Under the pieces are notes generated by a model. That model made no database searches and was not told the origin of the DNA. It was given only the letters and a program-made list of their open reading frames with translations. DNA of 64,000 nucleotides from AE-B3B sp964543295. Its GTDB lineage: Bacteria > Aerophobota > Aerophobia > Aerophobales > AE-B3A. Every line of letters starts with the position of its first letter. Position 1 is the first letter of the stretch. Both the position numbers and the translations under genes were made by a program. Below, one piece after another: positions 43,587 to 51,876 of this stretch. The stretch lies in the NCBI GenBank assembly GCA_964543295.1, contig CAZIXA010000005.1, positions 1 through 64,000 of the forward strand. The letters run 5' to 3'.

Positions 43587-44921
43587 TCATGGAGTTAATC
43601 TTCTTCTCCTCACCAGAAAGATCACCACTCCGATAATTAGAGGAAAAATAGAAAGGGCGTACAACAATCTGGAGTTTTCTTTTCTCACCAGCCTTACCTC
43701 TCTTTTTCCCCCTTTAAAAAATCCCCCCGTCTTTTTCTCTAAGTTAATCTGATAGCCTGTGTTTTCTAGCGTTGAGGATAGATCAAGTTTATATCCTTCG
43801 AAGGTTGGCTTTTCATAAGGTTGCTTTTCTTTGTCATATTCAGTAATGCTATAACCCAGGGTGGGGCCGGGTATCTGTTTTACATAATAAGGAAGTCTCC
43901 TCACCCTCTGAAGCACCTCCTTACCTTTCAAAAAGAGAAGAGTTACATCCTTAATGGGAGTGATATGAACCCATCTCCACCTCTCCACTCTTCCCGGATT
44001 CTGAGGATCCGTCAGTTTGTTGTAGTAAAGCTCATTATACTCATCCTGAGTGAAGGGGTTAAAGTAAAGAGTATTCTTTCCAGCGGCATAAATTATCCTC
44101 GCCGGATCATCGCAGGACTCTCTCATAGTCCACCTATTTCCCGGTATTATTTCATAGCCGGTTCCTCCTGTTCTTCTGGAGGTGAAGACTACCAGATTCT
44201 TCTGGCTGTCCTGAATTATGGTCCCGTCCTCTGCTCTTATCCTTATCCGGTAGCTGCCCACCGGTAGATTAATGATATAGTCCTTGCGAGGTTCGGTGCT
44301 ATAGAATTTGGGTCCCTCAGGTGGCTTTGGCTCTTTAGGCATGATTCTCTCTATCTCATCGCTGGTAAATTCCTCTCCCGTCTCTCTTCTCTTCTTTATT
44401 TCTTTCAAAAACTCATCCATTTTTTTCTGGTATTCAATTCTGGCCTTATAAAACTCACTGATCTTCTGGTAGTATTTCTCGGTAGCCTTTTTATACTTTT
44501 CATAGTAGGTATGGGCGTCTTCATCTATGCAAAGAACGCTTGTCTCCCCCAAATATCCTTCAGGATAATAGAGTGAATTATCCTGTTTTTTCAAGGATTT
44601 GATAAGTTTTCCCTCCTTCAGGATCTCTAAACTGCCTTCTACCTCTTCATTTAAGGTCTGCCACCCGGCCATAAATTTTGCCGTAATCGGCCAAAAATAA
44701 ACTAAAGTTGTGCGGGAAGAAATAGCACTATTTTTGTTAGCTATAAGGTAGATGGTATCCTCGGTCTGGGGAGTGAAAGCACCTCCATACCCTTTTCCGT
44801 TATAAACATTTAAGCTATAAACGAGTTGTTCGCTCATTATTGGAGCCTGAGCCATAGAGGCGGCTTGCAAGCAAAGCACGAGCAAGAAAAACACTCCCCA
44901 AAAAACGATGATTTTTCTCAT
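43587..44921 (-). CDS. unrecognised secreted, C-terminally anchored protein of the exporter operon
   Basis: A 444-residue protein I do not recognise. It has a signal peptide (VFWGVFFLLVLCLQAASMAQA, residues 5-25), a first beta-rich domain to about 125, a charged coiled-coil (YYEKYKKATEKYYQKISEFY, then KKMDEFLKEIKKRRE) to about 190, a second beta domain with YRIRIRAEDG, and a C-terminal span near 420-438 followed by RRRR. The layout suggests an outward-facing stalk anchored in the membrane. It overlaps the permease gene by 4 nt, so it works with the exporter. Confidence 0.7.
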   Translation of the reverse strand: MRKIIVFWGVFFLLVLCLQAASMAQAPIMSEQLVYSLNVYNGKGYGGAFTPQTEDTIYLIANKNSAISSRTTLVYFWPITAKFMAGWQTLNEEVEGSLEILKEGKLIKSLKKQDNSLYYPEGYLGETSVLCIDEDAHTYYEKYKKATEKYYQKISEFYKARIEYQKKMDEFLKEIKKRRETGEEFTSDEIERIMPKEPKPPEGPKFYSTEPRKDYIINLPVGSYRIRIRAEDGTIIQDSQKNLVVFTSRRTGGTGYEIIPGNRWTMRESCDDPARIIYAAGKNTLYFNPFTQDEYNELYYNKLTDPQNPGRVERWRWVHITPIKDVTLLFLKGKEVLQRVRRLPYYVKQIPGPTLGYSITEYDKEKQPYEKPTFEGYKLDLSSTLENTGYQINLEKKTGGFFKGGKREVRLVRKENSRLLYALSIFPLIIGVVIFLVRRRRLTP

Positions 44922-45757
44922 TCCCTTACCCCCTTCCTTTTAAGGATGAACATGGAAAAAATTATCAAGACTACCGAATAAATTATGGAGTAAAGTATAC
45001 TCATTCCATAGAGCCAACCACTTCCCACATTAACCGCATCCATTCCTCGGCTTAGATAGGACAAGGGAGAGATCCACCACACTGCTTGATAGATGAAGGA
45101 AACGGCTCCCCCAATATAGGAGAGAAAGACGGGCATCTCCTCAGCGGGGAGACTGAGCAGTAGTCCCTGTCCGAAATAGAGAGCCCAAAAAGCCAGAAAT
45201 ACTCCTACCACCCAGAGAATGGAATTTCTCACTCTGCTAGTGAGAGAGGATATAAATAAACCGAAGCTGATCCAGCAGGATACCAGAAAAATGGAGAGAA
45301 AAATAGCTTTGACCAGACCAAGGGAAAAACCGAGGTTGGTTAAGCCGGAGACTCCCCAAAAATAGGCAAAAAAGAAGACCACAATGATGAGGTAGGTTAG
45401 TATCTCCTTAAGATACTTGGCTAAAATGAAGGCTGAAGAGTTGACAGGCCCATAAAATAGAATTTCCAGGGTTCCCTGATCCCTCTCCCGAGACACGGAA
45501 ATCGAGGAAAGTACAGTTAAATAGAAAGATATGATGATCACGGAAGGAAAGAAAAGGAAACCACTTAAGGGATCGAGAGAGATCCGAATATTATCTTCCC
45601 TGATACCTCCCAGATATCTTCCCAGAAAAAAAGAAGAAAGCAAGAAGGAGATAACAGTTGCTACATAGATCCCCCATCCATGTAAGGCGGAAACCAGATC
45701 CCTTTTGGTCAGAACCTTAATCGTCTTAGTCGATAAGAAAACCTTCTTTTTGCTCAT
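44918..45757 (-). CDS. ABC-2 type permease
   Basis: A 279-residue six-span exporter permease. The N-terminus reads TKRDLVSALHGWGIYVATVI, then comes an outer loop and the conserved SVSRERDQGTLEILFYGPV before span 3, typical of ABC2_membrane_3/GldF-like proteins. Pairs with the ATPase at 46457. It probably works as a homodimer since no second permease is present. It overlaps the following gene by ATGA and starts one base after the preceding stop. Confidence 0.82.
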   Translation of the reverse strand: MSKKKVFLSTKTIKVLTKRDLVSALHGWGIYVATVISFLLSSFFLGRYLGGIREDNIRISLDPLSGFLFFPSVIIISFYLTVLSSISVSRERDQGTLEILFYGPVNSSAFILAKYLKEILTYLIIVVFFFAYFWGVSGLTNLGFSLGLVKAIFLSIFLVSCWISFGLFISSLTSRVRNSILWVVGVFLAFWALYFGQGLLLSLPAEEMPVFLSYIGGAVSFIYQAVWWISPLSYLSRGMDAVNVGSGWLYGMSILYSIIYSVVLIIFSMFILKRKGVRE

Positions 45758-45758
45758 T

Positions 45759-46460
45759 CTATTCCTCCGGATAAAGCTTTACATCGTCAACTGTATCCTT
45801 GAAGTCTCCCTGAGGCGTATGAAGAACGACATCGAGAATACCATATTTTTCAATTTCGAGATGCTCGCCAATCTTTTCCCAGGGAATTATCCCCTTGTTT
45901 TTGGCCAGAAAAGCTTTCGAGTCCCAGAAAAGCTCTATGGGACCACTGAACAACTCTTTCCCCCGAGTATAGTTTTCCTCGTCACCCAACCTCGGGTATA
46001 GCTTTCCCTCTAGATTCAAGGAAAGACAAGGAAATTTTGTTATCCCTTCTCCCTTGCTATCGGTAAATCTTATCTCCAACTGAATCCCTTTAGCTTGAGA
46101 TGTGGTAAAAACAATAATACCTTGAAGGTCGGGAATTTTTTCCCCTTTCAGGGAAACATCCAGGATATTATCTCCCTTTCTCACTTTGATTTCTTTGCTG
46201 AAGCCATAGTAATTGGGAGCTGTAGCCTTAAAGGTGTGGGATCCAGGTTTGATCCCGGTGAAGTGGTAGGTTTTGCTCATATATTTGGTGGTAGATTTAC
46301 CGTCAAGGACAATGCTCACTTTCCATACCGGATCTTCGCTTAGGGCATCCACTATTTTTCCTTTCACTGTACCGTATTTTTCACTCCTTAAGGTAAAGCC
46401 AACTACCAAGGCCACCAGGGCTATCAGGCCTACTATCACATAGAGAACCGATCTCTTCAT
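45759..46460 (-). CDS. anchored protein with carboxypeptidase-regulatory-like domain
   Basis: A 233-residue protein with an N-terminal anchor (VLYVIVGLIALVALVVGFTL, 5-24). Residues 30-105 look like a carboxypeptidase-regulatory/PEGA-type beta-sandwich (GTVKGKIVDALSEDPVWKVS, YHFTGIKPGSHTFKATAPNY). The rest is an unrecognised beta-rich region. It faces outward and lies between ATPase and permease in the operon, overlapping the ATPase gene by 4 nt. It may bind polysaccharide or protein cargo (inference). Confidence 0.6.
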   Translation of the reverse strand: MKRSVLYVIVGLIALVALVVGFTLRSEKYGTVKGKIVDALSEDPVWKVSIVLDGKSTTKYMSKTYHFTGIKPGSHTFKATAPNYYGFSKEIKVRKGDNILDVSLKGEKIPDLQGIIVFTTSQAKGIQLEIRFTDSKGEGITKFPCLSLNLEGKLYPRLGDEENYTRGKELFSGPIELFWDSKAFLAKNKGIIPWEKIGEHLEIEKYGILDVVLHTPQGDFKDTVDDVKLYPEE

Positions 46461-47407
46461 TCAGTCACCTCCTCCAGGGGAGCAAGTAAGGAAATATTCT
46501 TCTGGGTGATGGTAATGAAAGCTTCTTCCAGGCTCATCTCTTTAACCTTTATGCCCAGAACAATCCCCCCCTGGCGGGAGATAGTCTCCGAGATTTGGGC
46601 TCGATAGTCCCGGTCTGATTTTACCCTTAAAGTCAAGAGGTTCTCTTGTTGTTTTATGGCCTGGATAAAATCAAAAGAAGAGAGAGCTTCCATAATTTCT
46701 TCTTTTGCCTGAGAGAGTTCTACTTCGAGTTCCACTGTTTTTGACAGTTTCTTTCTCAAATTTTCCATAGTATCTTCAGCCAAAAGCTTTCCCTCATTTA
46801 TAATGGCCACCTCCCTACAGAGTCTTTCTACCTCGGACAACAGGTGAGAGGAGATAAATATGGTTCTGCCCTTTTTATTTTCTTTTTCGATGAGATTCCT
46901 GACCTGCTTTATTCCCGTAGGATCAAGCCCAGACACCGGCTCATCGAGAAGGAGAAGCTCCGGGTCATGCAGGAGCGCTCTGGCAAAGCCGAGCTTTTGC
47001 TGCATACCCCGAGAAAAGGCTCCCAATTTTCTATTTTTTACCTCAAGTAGGCTCACTGACTTCAGGAGCTGATCTATTTTTTTCTTTTTATCTTTTACTC
47101 CATAAAGATCGGCAAAGAAATCAAGATACTCTCCGGCCGCCATCTCCTTATAAAGGTACTGTTTTTCCGAAACTACTCCAATTCTCCCTTTAAGGGAGAG
47201 AAAGTTCTTAGTTAGCTCTTCCTCGAAAAGGTAAATCTTGCCGCGGGTTGGCCTTAAGATGCCTAAAAGCATTAAAATAGTAGTAGTTTTCCCTGCTCCA
47301 TTAGGGCCTAAGAAGCCGTAAATCTCACCTTCTTTTACGTCAAGGTTGAGGTTATCAACCGCCTTGAATCCGCCATATTCTTTGGTCAAGTTCTCAGTTC
47401 TAATCAT
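46457..47407 (-). CDS. ABC exporter ATP-binding protein
   Basis: A 316-residue ATPase. Walker A GPNGAGKTT is at 34-42, signature FSRGMQQKLGFARALLHDP near 133, Walker B LLLLDEPVSGLDP, and the switch His in FISSHLLSE. A C-terminal extension of about 90 residues (from VELEVELSQA) resembles the accessory domain of DrrA/NatA-type exporters. First gene of the four-gene operon, with GGAGG 6 bp before the ATG and a promoter at 47452-47480. Confidence 0.88.
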   Translation of the reverse strand: MIRTENLTKEYGGFKAVDNLNLDVKEGEIYGFLGPNGAGKTTTILMLLGILRPTRGKIYLFEEELTKNFLSLKGRIGVVSEKQYLYKEMAAGEYLDFFADLYGVKDKKKKIDQLLKSVSLLEVKNRKLGAFSRGMQQKLGFARALLHDPELLLLDEPVSGLDPTGIKQVRNLIEKENKKGRTIFISSHLLSEVERLCREVAIINEGKLLAEDTMENLRKKLSKTVELEVELSQAKEEIMEALSSFDFIQAIKQQENLLTLRVKSDRDYRAQISETISRQGGIVLGIKVKEMSLEEAFITITQKNISLLAPLEEVTE

Positions 47408-47451
47408 TCTTTCCTCCCTAAAAAAGAAAGAGAAAATCTTCGTGGATATAA

Positions 47452-47480
47452 TTTATAACATAACCACTATTTTTTGTCAA
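47452..47480 (-). promoter_or_regulatory. promoter of the ABC exporter operon
   Basis: On the minus strand TTGACA (47480-47475), a 17-bp spacer and TATAAA (47457-47452), 45 bp before the ATPase start. Confidence 0.72.
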
Positions 47481-47519
47481 CTAAAAAGAGACAAGGAGAT
47501 CAGGGCATCCAAATATGGG

Positions 47520-48869
47520 CTAGCGGCCCATATCGGCGGCGTGCATGTGTCTGGCCGATCTTAAGAAGTAGACCAGACTAGTGATGATGGCGTGGATCAT
47601 TATAGCGAATAATGAATACATAGGCTGGCCTATAAGTATTCCCACCAGTATATAAAGGGTATAAATATTTCTTCTTCCGTCAAACCTCCTGAATGCTCGA
47701 TCGAATGGGCTATAATCTGCCAGAGGAACCTTCATAACAGCTCTAAATTGCATGCTACAATGGCGATTGAAGCTATCGAAGATGATCATTGCCAGACAGA
47801 GCTGTAAAGGTAGGAAGGATCGGCTGATGGTAAAAATAGCCCAGGAGAAGGCTATATACCAGGACTGCTCATAAAGAGTGTCAAGTGAGTGTTCAAGATT
47901 CCCGATGTGGGTAAATAGACCCTTTGCCCGAGCTTGTTTTCCATCGAGGCCATCCATGATGTTCACTACAAAAGTGAGAAGGGAGGCAATGAGAAGATAT
48001 CCTTTAAAGAAGAGAAACGTTATAAAAAAGGCAAGGATATTGGTAAATATGGTCAATTGATTGGGTGTTAAGGGAAGTTCAGAAAGATAGTAGGTAATCC
48101 TGTTCTCGATAGGCCGGTGGACATACCAGGCCATTAGGTCAAGGGTTCTTTTCTGGGTTCCCCTGATAAGTCTTTTCTTTGCCTCCTTTAAATCCTGCGC
48201 GGAGTTTATTCTCCGCCAGAACGGTTTAATCTTCCGACGCAGTTCTGAATCGTAAGCCATGGCTTCAGATAAATCGAGGCAGCTCACATTTTGCTGAGCG
48301 AGTACACGATTAAGGGAGACTGGCCAATCAGTGAGGTTTACACCCCGATCCTCTAACAGAGAGAAAATTTTGCGGTTACAGAGAGCTACTCCAGTATAGA
48401 TTTTGTTCCAACTTTCTAGATTTTTTCCGATCCTCTGGATTTGTCCACCCTCAGAGAGGATTCTGGGAAACCTGCCGCCGCTATTTTCATCCGACTGACT
48501 ATCGCAGCAAACTACGACTTTCTTGTAGTCTAAAAGAATTCTAAGAAGGCCGATCTCGAAGACACAGTCGCCGTCAACGAGAAGGAAGAGATCGGATTCC
48601 GTCCCTTGAGACAGAGAGGAGAGAGCCTGAGACCATTTCTCTTTCCTTACGAAATCTAGCCTCATCCCCAATTTTCTTCCATTCTTTATCTCTTTTTCTA
48701 TCTCAGGGGTATAGCTCTCCCCCAGAACAATAACATCCCTGATCCCTACCGTCCTGAGAAGATAGAAATCTCTTTTCAATAGAGAAACACCACACAGCTT
48801 AAGGAGAATTTTGGGATGGGTATCTTTAGATTCTAATCCCTTTCCTGCAGCAATGATTATCGCCCTCAT
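47520..48869 (-). CDS. nucleotidyltransferase fused to CDP-alcohol phosphotransferase
   Basis: A 449-residue bifunctional protein. Residues 1-230 form a nucleotidyltransferase-like domain (IIIAAGKGLESKDTHPKILL; LVDGDC as metal site). Residues 240-449 are a membrane CDP-alcohol phosphotransferase with MDGLDGKQAR then GNLEHSLD, so the DxxDGxxAR-x8-GxxxDxxxD signature has His in place of the third Asp. The architecture resembles the archaeal inositol-1-phosphate cytidylyltransferase/di-myo-inositol-phosphate phosphate synthase. The product may be a phosphodiester solute or head group. It overlaps the upstream gene by ATGA. Confidence 0.75.
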   Translation of the reverse strand: MRAIIIAAGKGLESKDTHPKILLKLCGVSLLKRDFYLLRTVGIRDVIVLGESYTPEIEKEIKNGRKLGMRLDFVRKEKWSQALSSLSQGTESDLFLLVDGDCVFEIGLLRILLDYKKVVVCCDSQSDENSGGRFPRILSEGGQIQRIGKNLESWNKIYTGVALCNRKIFSLLEDRGVNLTDWPVSLNRVLAQQNVSCLDLSEAMAYDSELRRKIKPFWRRINSAQDLKEAKKRLIRGTQKRTLDLMAWYVHRPIENRITYYLSELPLTPNQLTIFTNILAFFITFLFFKGYLLIASLLTFVVNIMDGLDGKQARAKGLFTHIGNLEHSLDTLYEQSWYIAFSWAIFTISRSFLPLQLCLAMIIFDSFNRHCSMQFRAVMKVPLADYSPFDRAFRRFDGRRNIYTLYILVGILIGQPMYSLFAIMIHAIITSLVYFLRSARHMHAADMGR

Positions 48870-49579
48870 TCCCTTTTTCTGAGAAGCTTTCTTGCCTTTG
48901 CCGCATCTTTCGGTGTATCAACATCCAGCCAGAGTGCACCGCGGATATCAAAGAAATCTAGCTTAAATCTCTCGGCAAATTTCTCCTTGGCGTCATCCCA
49001 CTCCTCTTTCCCCTCCCCGATTGTCTCTTCCAAAATGGGAAATATCTTTCTTGAGCACAAAAACATTCCACAGTCCAAACCATTAAACTGAGTTAAACCT
49101 TTGCCTATCTTCTGAATCTTACCATCCTGAACCAACACCTTAGTAGCATCTTCAAGATCAGCAAACCTTGGCTGGGAATCGATTACACAAACCAGATCCC
49201 CTGAATACAATAACAGATTGAAGAATAGATTTGAGTCATAGATATGATCGACCATGCTTAAGAGAAAACGATCTCCCACATAATCTTGAGCACAGAGAAC
49301 AGATAGTCCATTGCCTCGATGAAACTCTCTGTTTTCCACCCAGGTAATCTTGTAGTCTTGAAGAACGGACCTGTTGGTTACGTGTCCCTTGATTTTGTCA
49401 GCTTGATACCCAACTACTATCACCAATTCTTGTACATTTAAGTCAGCAAAGGTGAGAATCGTCCTTTCCAGAAGGGAGAGACCATTTATTCTCACCAGAG
49501 GCTTGGGGATCTTTAGTTTGATTCTCATCCCTTCACCGGCGGCTAGAATTACCGCCTTCATATTCTTATTTTTTATCAT
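48866..49579 (-). CDS. NTP-transferase (sugar/alditol-phosphate nucleotidyltransferase)
   Basis: A 237-residue enzyme. The signature AVILAAGEGMRIKLKIPKPL (G-x-G-x-R…PK near 9-25), VGYQADKIKG and MVDHIYD (metal-binding Asp) fit the MobA/RfbA-like nucleotidyltransferase fold. It would activate a phosphorylated alcohol or sugar to its NDP form for the fused enzyme downstream (inference). Start 49579 has GGGGGTGA 11 bp upstream; 49561 and 49594 are alternatives. It is coupled to the next gene by ATGA. Confidence 0.75.
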   Translation of the reverse strand: MIKNKNMKAVILAAGEGMRIKLKIPKPLVRINGLSLLERTILTFADLNVQELVIVVGYQADKIKGHVTNRSVLQDYKITWVENREFHRGNGLSVLCAQDYVGDRFLLSMVDHIYDSNLFFNLLLYSGDLVCVIDSQPRFADLEDATKVLVQDGKIQKIGKGLTQFNGLDCGMFLCSRKIFPILEETIGEGKEEWDDAKEKFAERFKLDFFDIRGALWLDVDTPKDAAKARKLLRKRE

Positions 49580-49779
49580 TACTTTTTTCATCACCCCCTG
49601 AATCCTTGTCCAACCAAATTTTACTTCCCTGCCAGGGTTTTCCAGACAAATTCTTGCCCTCTTTAACAGCCATTGTAGCTAAATGGCTTTATATCTTATT
49701 TTATGGAAATTTGTCAGTACTGTCAAGTTGACGATTATTACTGGCTTTAGCGCATCATCTTTTTCTAATTGTAATTATT

Positions 49780-49954
49780 CAGCCGCAGATTTACGCTGAT
49801 ATTTTTCTTTCATTATCATATATAAATCTTTTGAATTCTGATTTTCCGCCAAAATTCAATAAGGGGCCACCTTCAATAGTTATTGCCTTATTTTTTAACC
49901 CAATAAACCCAATAAACCCAAACCGTGTTCATCTGTGTGAATCTGTGGCTAAAT
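49780..49954 (-). repeat. GxxExxY-gene relic, copy 2
   Basis: On the minus strand PLLNFGGKSEFKRFIYDNER and KISA precede a stop at 49791, the C-terminus of the GxxExxY family. Flanks (cagccgcagatttacgctga; gtgttcatctgtgtgaatct) match copy 1. A short tandem CCCAATAAAC repeat interrupts it at 49897-49922. The rest of the gap 49595-50074 shows no gene. Confidence 0.6.
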
Positions 49955-50074
49955 AGATACTTTTAATTTATTAGAAAATGAAGGGGGAGAAAAGACAAAG
50001 TTTTAAGCCCATTCGGAGAGTTTTCTTTCCAGGTACCGTCAAGCGGACGGAGCCGAAAAGTGGCGGTGCGACCA

Positions 50075-50881
50075 CTAATCACCAACCCCTGGTTTTTTGG
50101 CTGCCTGATAAGCCTTCAAGAAGGAATCGGAATAGATATGCTCACCTTTTATTAATTCTGCAGTAATGGCAGCATTGACTAGTTCGGTGTCGGTGACATC
50201 ACAGATAGCTGCATCTAATCCTGCTTCAATAGCCATTACCAGGAAAGTCCTATTGATTAACCTTGATTCTGTAGTCTGAGAGGAGATATTGCTAAGTCCC
50301 ACTACTATACGGGGTGGTGGGTCAGAAAGGAGTTTAAACTGACGAATGGCTTCAAGGACACTAGTTGCCTGAGGCTGAAGAAACTTCAGGGGCATAATTA
50401 CCGGATCCAAAAATAGTCTTTCCGGTGGCAAGCCTTTCTCAACGGCATGGGTGAAGATCTTCGCCGCTAGTTCCACCCTTCTATTTACGTCCTGAGGGCT
50501 GCCTTTCTCATCCATACAAACGCCAATCAAGCCGACTCCGTGCTCGGCCGCCAAGGAAACAAGTTGGTCTAATTTTTCATCATGGGCAGTAGTGGAATTG
50601 ATGAGGGGAGTCTTCTGACACAGTTTTAGCGCTTCCTTAACGAACTCCAATTTGTTAGTATCTATAGAAATGGGAGTAGGCACTGTCTCCTGAACAGTTT
50701 CTATCATCCAGACATAGTCCTCCACTTTATTAGAGACTGCTCCTATGTTGACGTCAATGTAGTCTGCTCCTGCCTGCGTTTGCCGAATGGCCCATTTCTT
50801 AATAATACCCGAGTCTTTTTCCTTTATGGCCTTGACAATATCCTTGAATCCACCATTGATTCGCTCACCAATGAAGATCAT
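50075..50881 (-). CDS. acsE: methyltetrahydrofolate:corrinoid methyltransferase AcsE
   Basis: A 268-residue TIM-barrel enzyme that moves the methyl group from methyl-tetrahydrofolate to the corrinoid iron-sulfur protein. FIGERINGGFKD at the start, GADYIDVNIGA (pterin-binding Asp/Asn), SIDTNK and IVVGLSNIS are hallmarks. Start 50881 has AGGAGG 9 bp upstream and matches the family length of about 262; the frame continues to 50944 into acsD. Last gene of the acs operon. Confidence 0.95.
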   Translation of the reverse strand: MIFIGERINGGFKDIVKAIKEKDSGIIKKWAIRQTQAGADYIDVNIGAVSNKVEDYVWMIETVQETVPTPISIDTNKLEFVKEALKLCQKTPLINSTTAHDEKLDQLVSLAAEHGVGLIGVCMDEKGSPQDVNRRVELAAKIFTHAVEKGLPPERLFLDPVIMPLKFLQPQATSVLEAIRQFKLLSDPPPRIVVGLSNISSQTTESRLINRTFLVMAIEAGLDAAICDVTDTELVNAAITAELIKGEHIYSDSFLKAYQAAKKPGVGD

Positions 50882-50900
50882 CCCGATTTTCCTCCTTTCT

Positions 50901-51863
50901 TCATTTTGGTTCCATGAGTTTTCCCAGATATTTTTTGACTTCACTCACCGCTTTAGGATGGCGCATTATCAGTATGTCGGCTCCTGCCAGAAGATAAACA
51001 TAGGCAGTGCTTGCTTCCCAGAGAGGGCCTCTTTGAGAGTGATCTCCCCATTCTGCAATTTCATCACTTGCAGCTTCTTTAACTTTCCAGACCTCTTTCC
51101 CAATATCGCAAAGAAGAGGCATAGCCCACATAGTATCTCCGTCGAGTCCAGCGATTCTGCCTCTTTCCATAATGGAATAAACATATTCCACTCCATACCC
51201 CAGGGCACCCGAGCTAGGATAAATGACGATATCTTTTGGATCCAGTCCCAAATCGGTAGCCAGAACATTTACCTGCTTGGCGATATTGATATCCACTGGA
51301 GATTCGGCAATTAGTTTATGGCCATCGGCCTTACAAAGGGCAACCAAAGTTTTGTAGTTATCTTCAGTAATTGAGCCAAAAAGACATTTCTCTCCTGCTG
51401 AAATCTCACTACATTTGGGAAGAACCTCGTTATCTTTGTCATCATTCCCACACCCCCATACAATGAGAGGAACCCCCACCGCCTCTAAAACCGACTTTAC
51501 TGCCGCAGCCGCTTCATCTGGACCCTTGTTCTCGCCGTCTGGATCACATCCGGCCAGCCTGAGACAAACCAGGTCAGCTCCGAACTCATCTACACACTTT
51601 TTTGCCCATCGGCCCGGATCACCCCATACATCCGAGAAATGCTCACCTAAAATCTCCGGCCAATCTTTAGGAGTAATATCCAGAACTTCCATGGCAACCA
51701 CTGGCTGATGAGGAATCCTTCCTTCAAAATGGAGAAAAGGTAAAGCAATAGAACCTCCTACAGTGACGGTACGAGTTCTCGTTCCCCCTTCCTCCGGGGT
51801 AGCCCCTATAGTAACAGTGTTAATGGGATTAGCCCACTTTTGCTTCACTTCAGGGATCAGCAT
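50901..51863 (-). CDS. acsD: corrinoid iron-sulfur protein small subunit AcsD
   Basis: A 320-residue TIM-barrel subunit that, with AcsC, carries the methyl-cobalamin between AcsE and acetyl-CoA synthase. Landmarks: TIGATPEEGGTRTRTVTVGG, VCLRLAGCDPDGENKGPDEA and IYPSSGALGYGVEYVYSIME near 219. No Fe-S motif is expected in this subunit. AGGAGG precedes the ATG; 13-bp gap to acsC. Confidence 0.95.
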   Translation of the reverse strand: MLIPEVKQKWANPINTVTIGATPEEGGTRTRTVTVGGSIALPFLHFEGRIPHQPVVAMEVLDITPKDWPEILGEHFSDVWGDPGRWAKKCVDEFGADLVCLRLAGCDPDGENKGPDEAAAAVKSVLEAVGVPLIVWGCGNDDKDNEVLPKCSEISAGEKCLFGSITEDNYKTLVALCKADGHKLIAESPVDINIAKQVNVLATDLGLDPKDIVIYPSSGALGYGVEYVYSIMERGRIAGLDGDTMWAMPLLCDIGKEVWKVKEAASDEIAEWGDHSQRGPLWEASTAYVYLLAGADILIMRHPKAVSEVKKYLGKLMEPK

Positions 51864-51876
51864 CTTAAATCCTCCT

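Noticed and set aside
49897..49922. Short tandem CCCAATAAAC units that could suggest a CRISPR or VNTR
   Set aside because: Only about two and a half 10-bp units with no spacers; it is a local slippage inside a repeat relic.
50059..50076. Hairpin AGTGG…CCACT as terminator of acsE
   Set aside because: Only 5 bp, no T-run, and it overlaps the stop codon.
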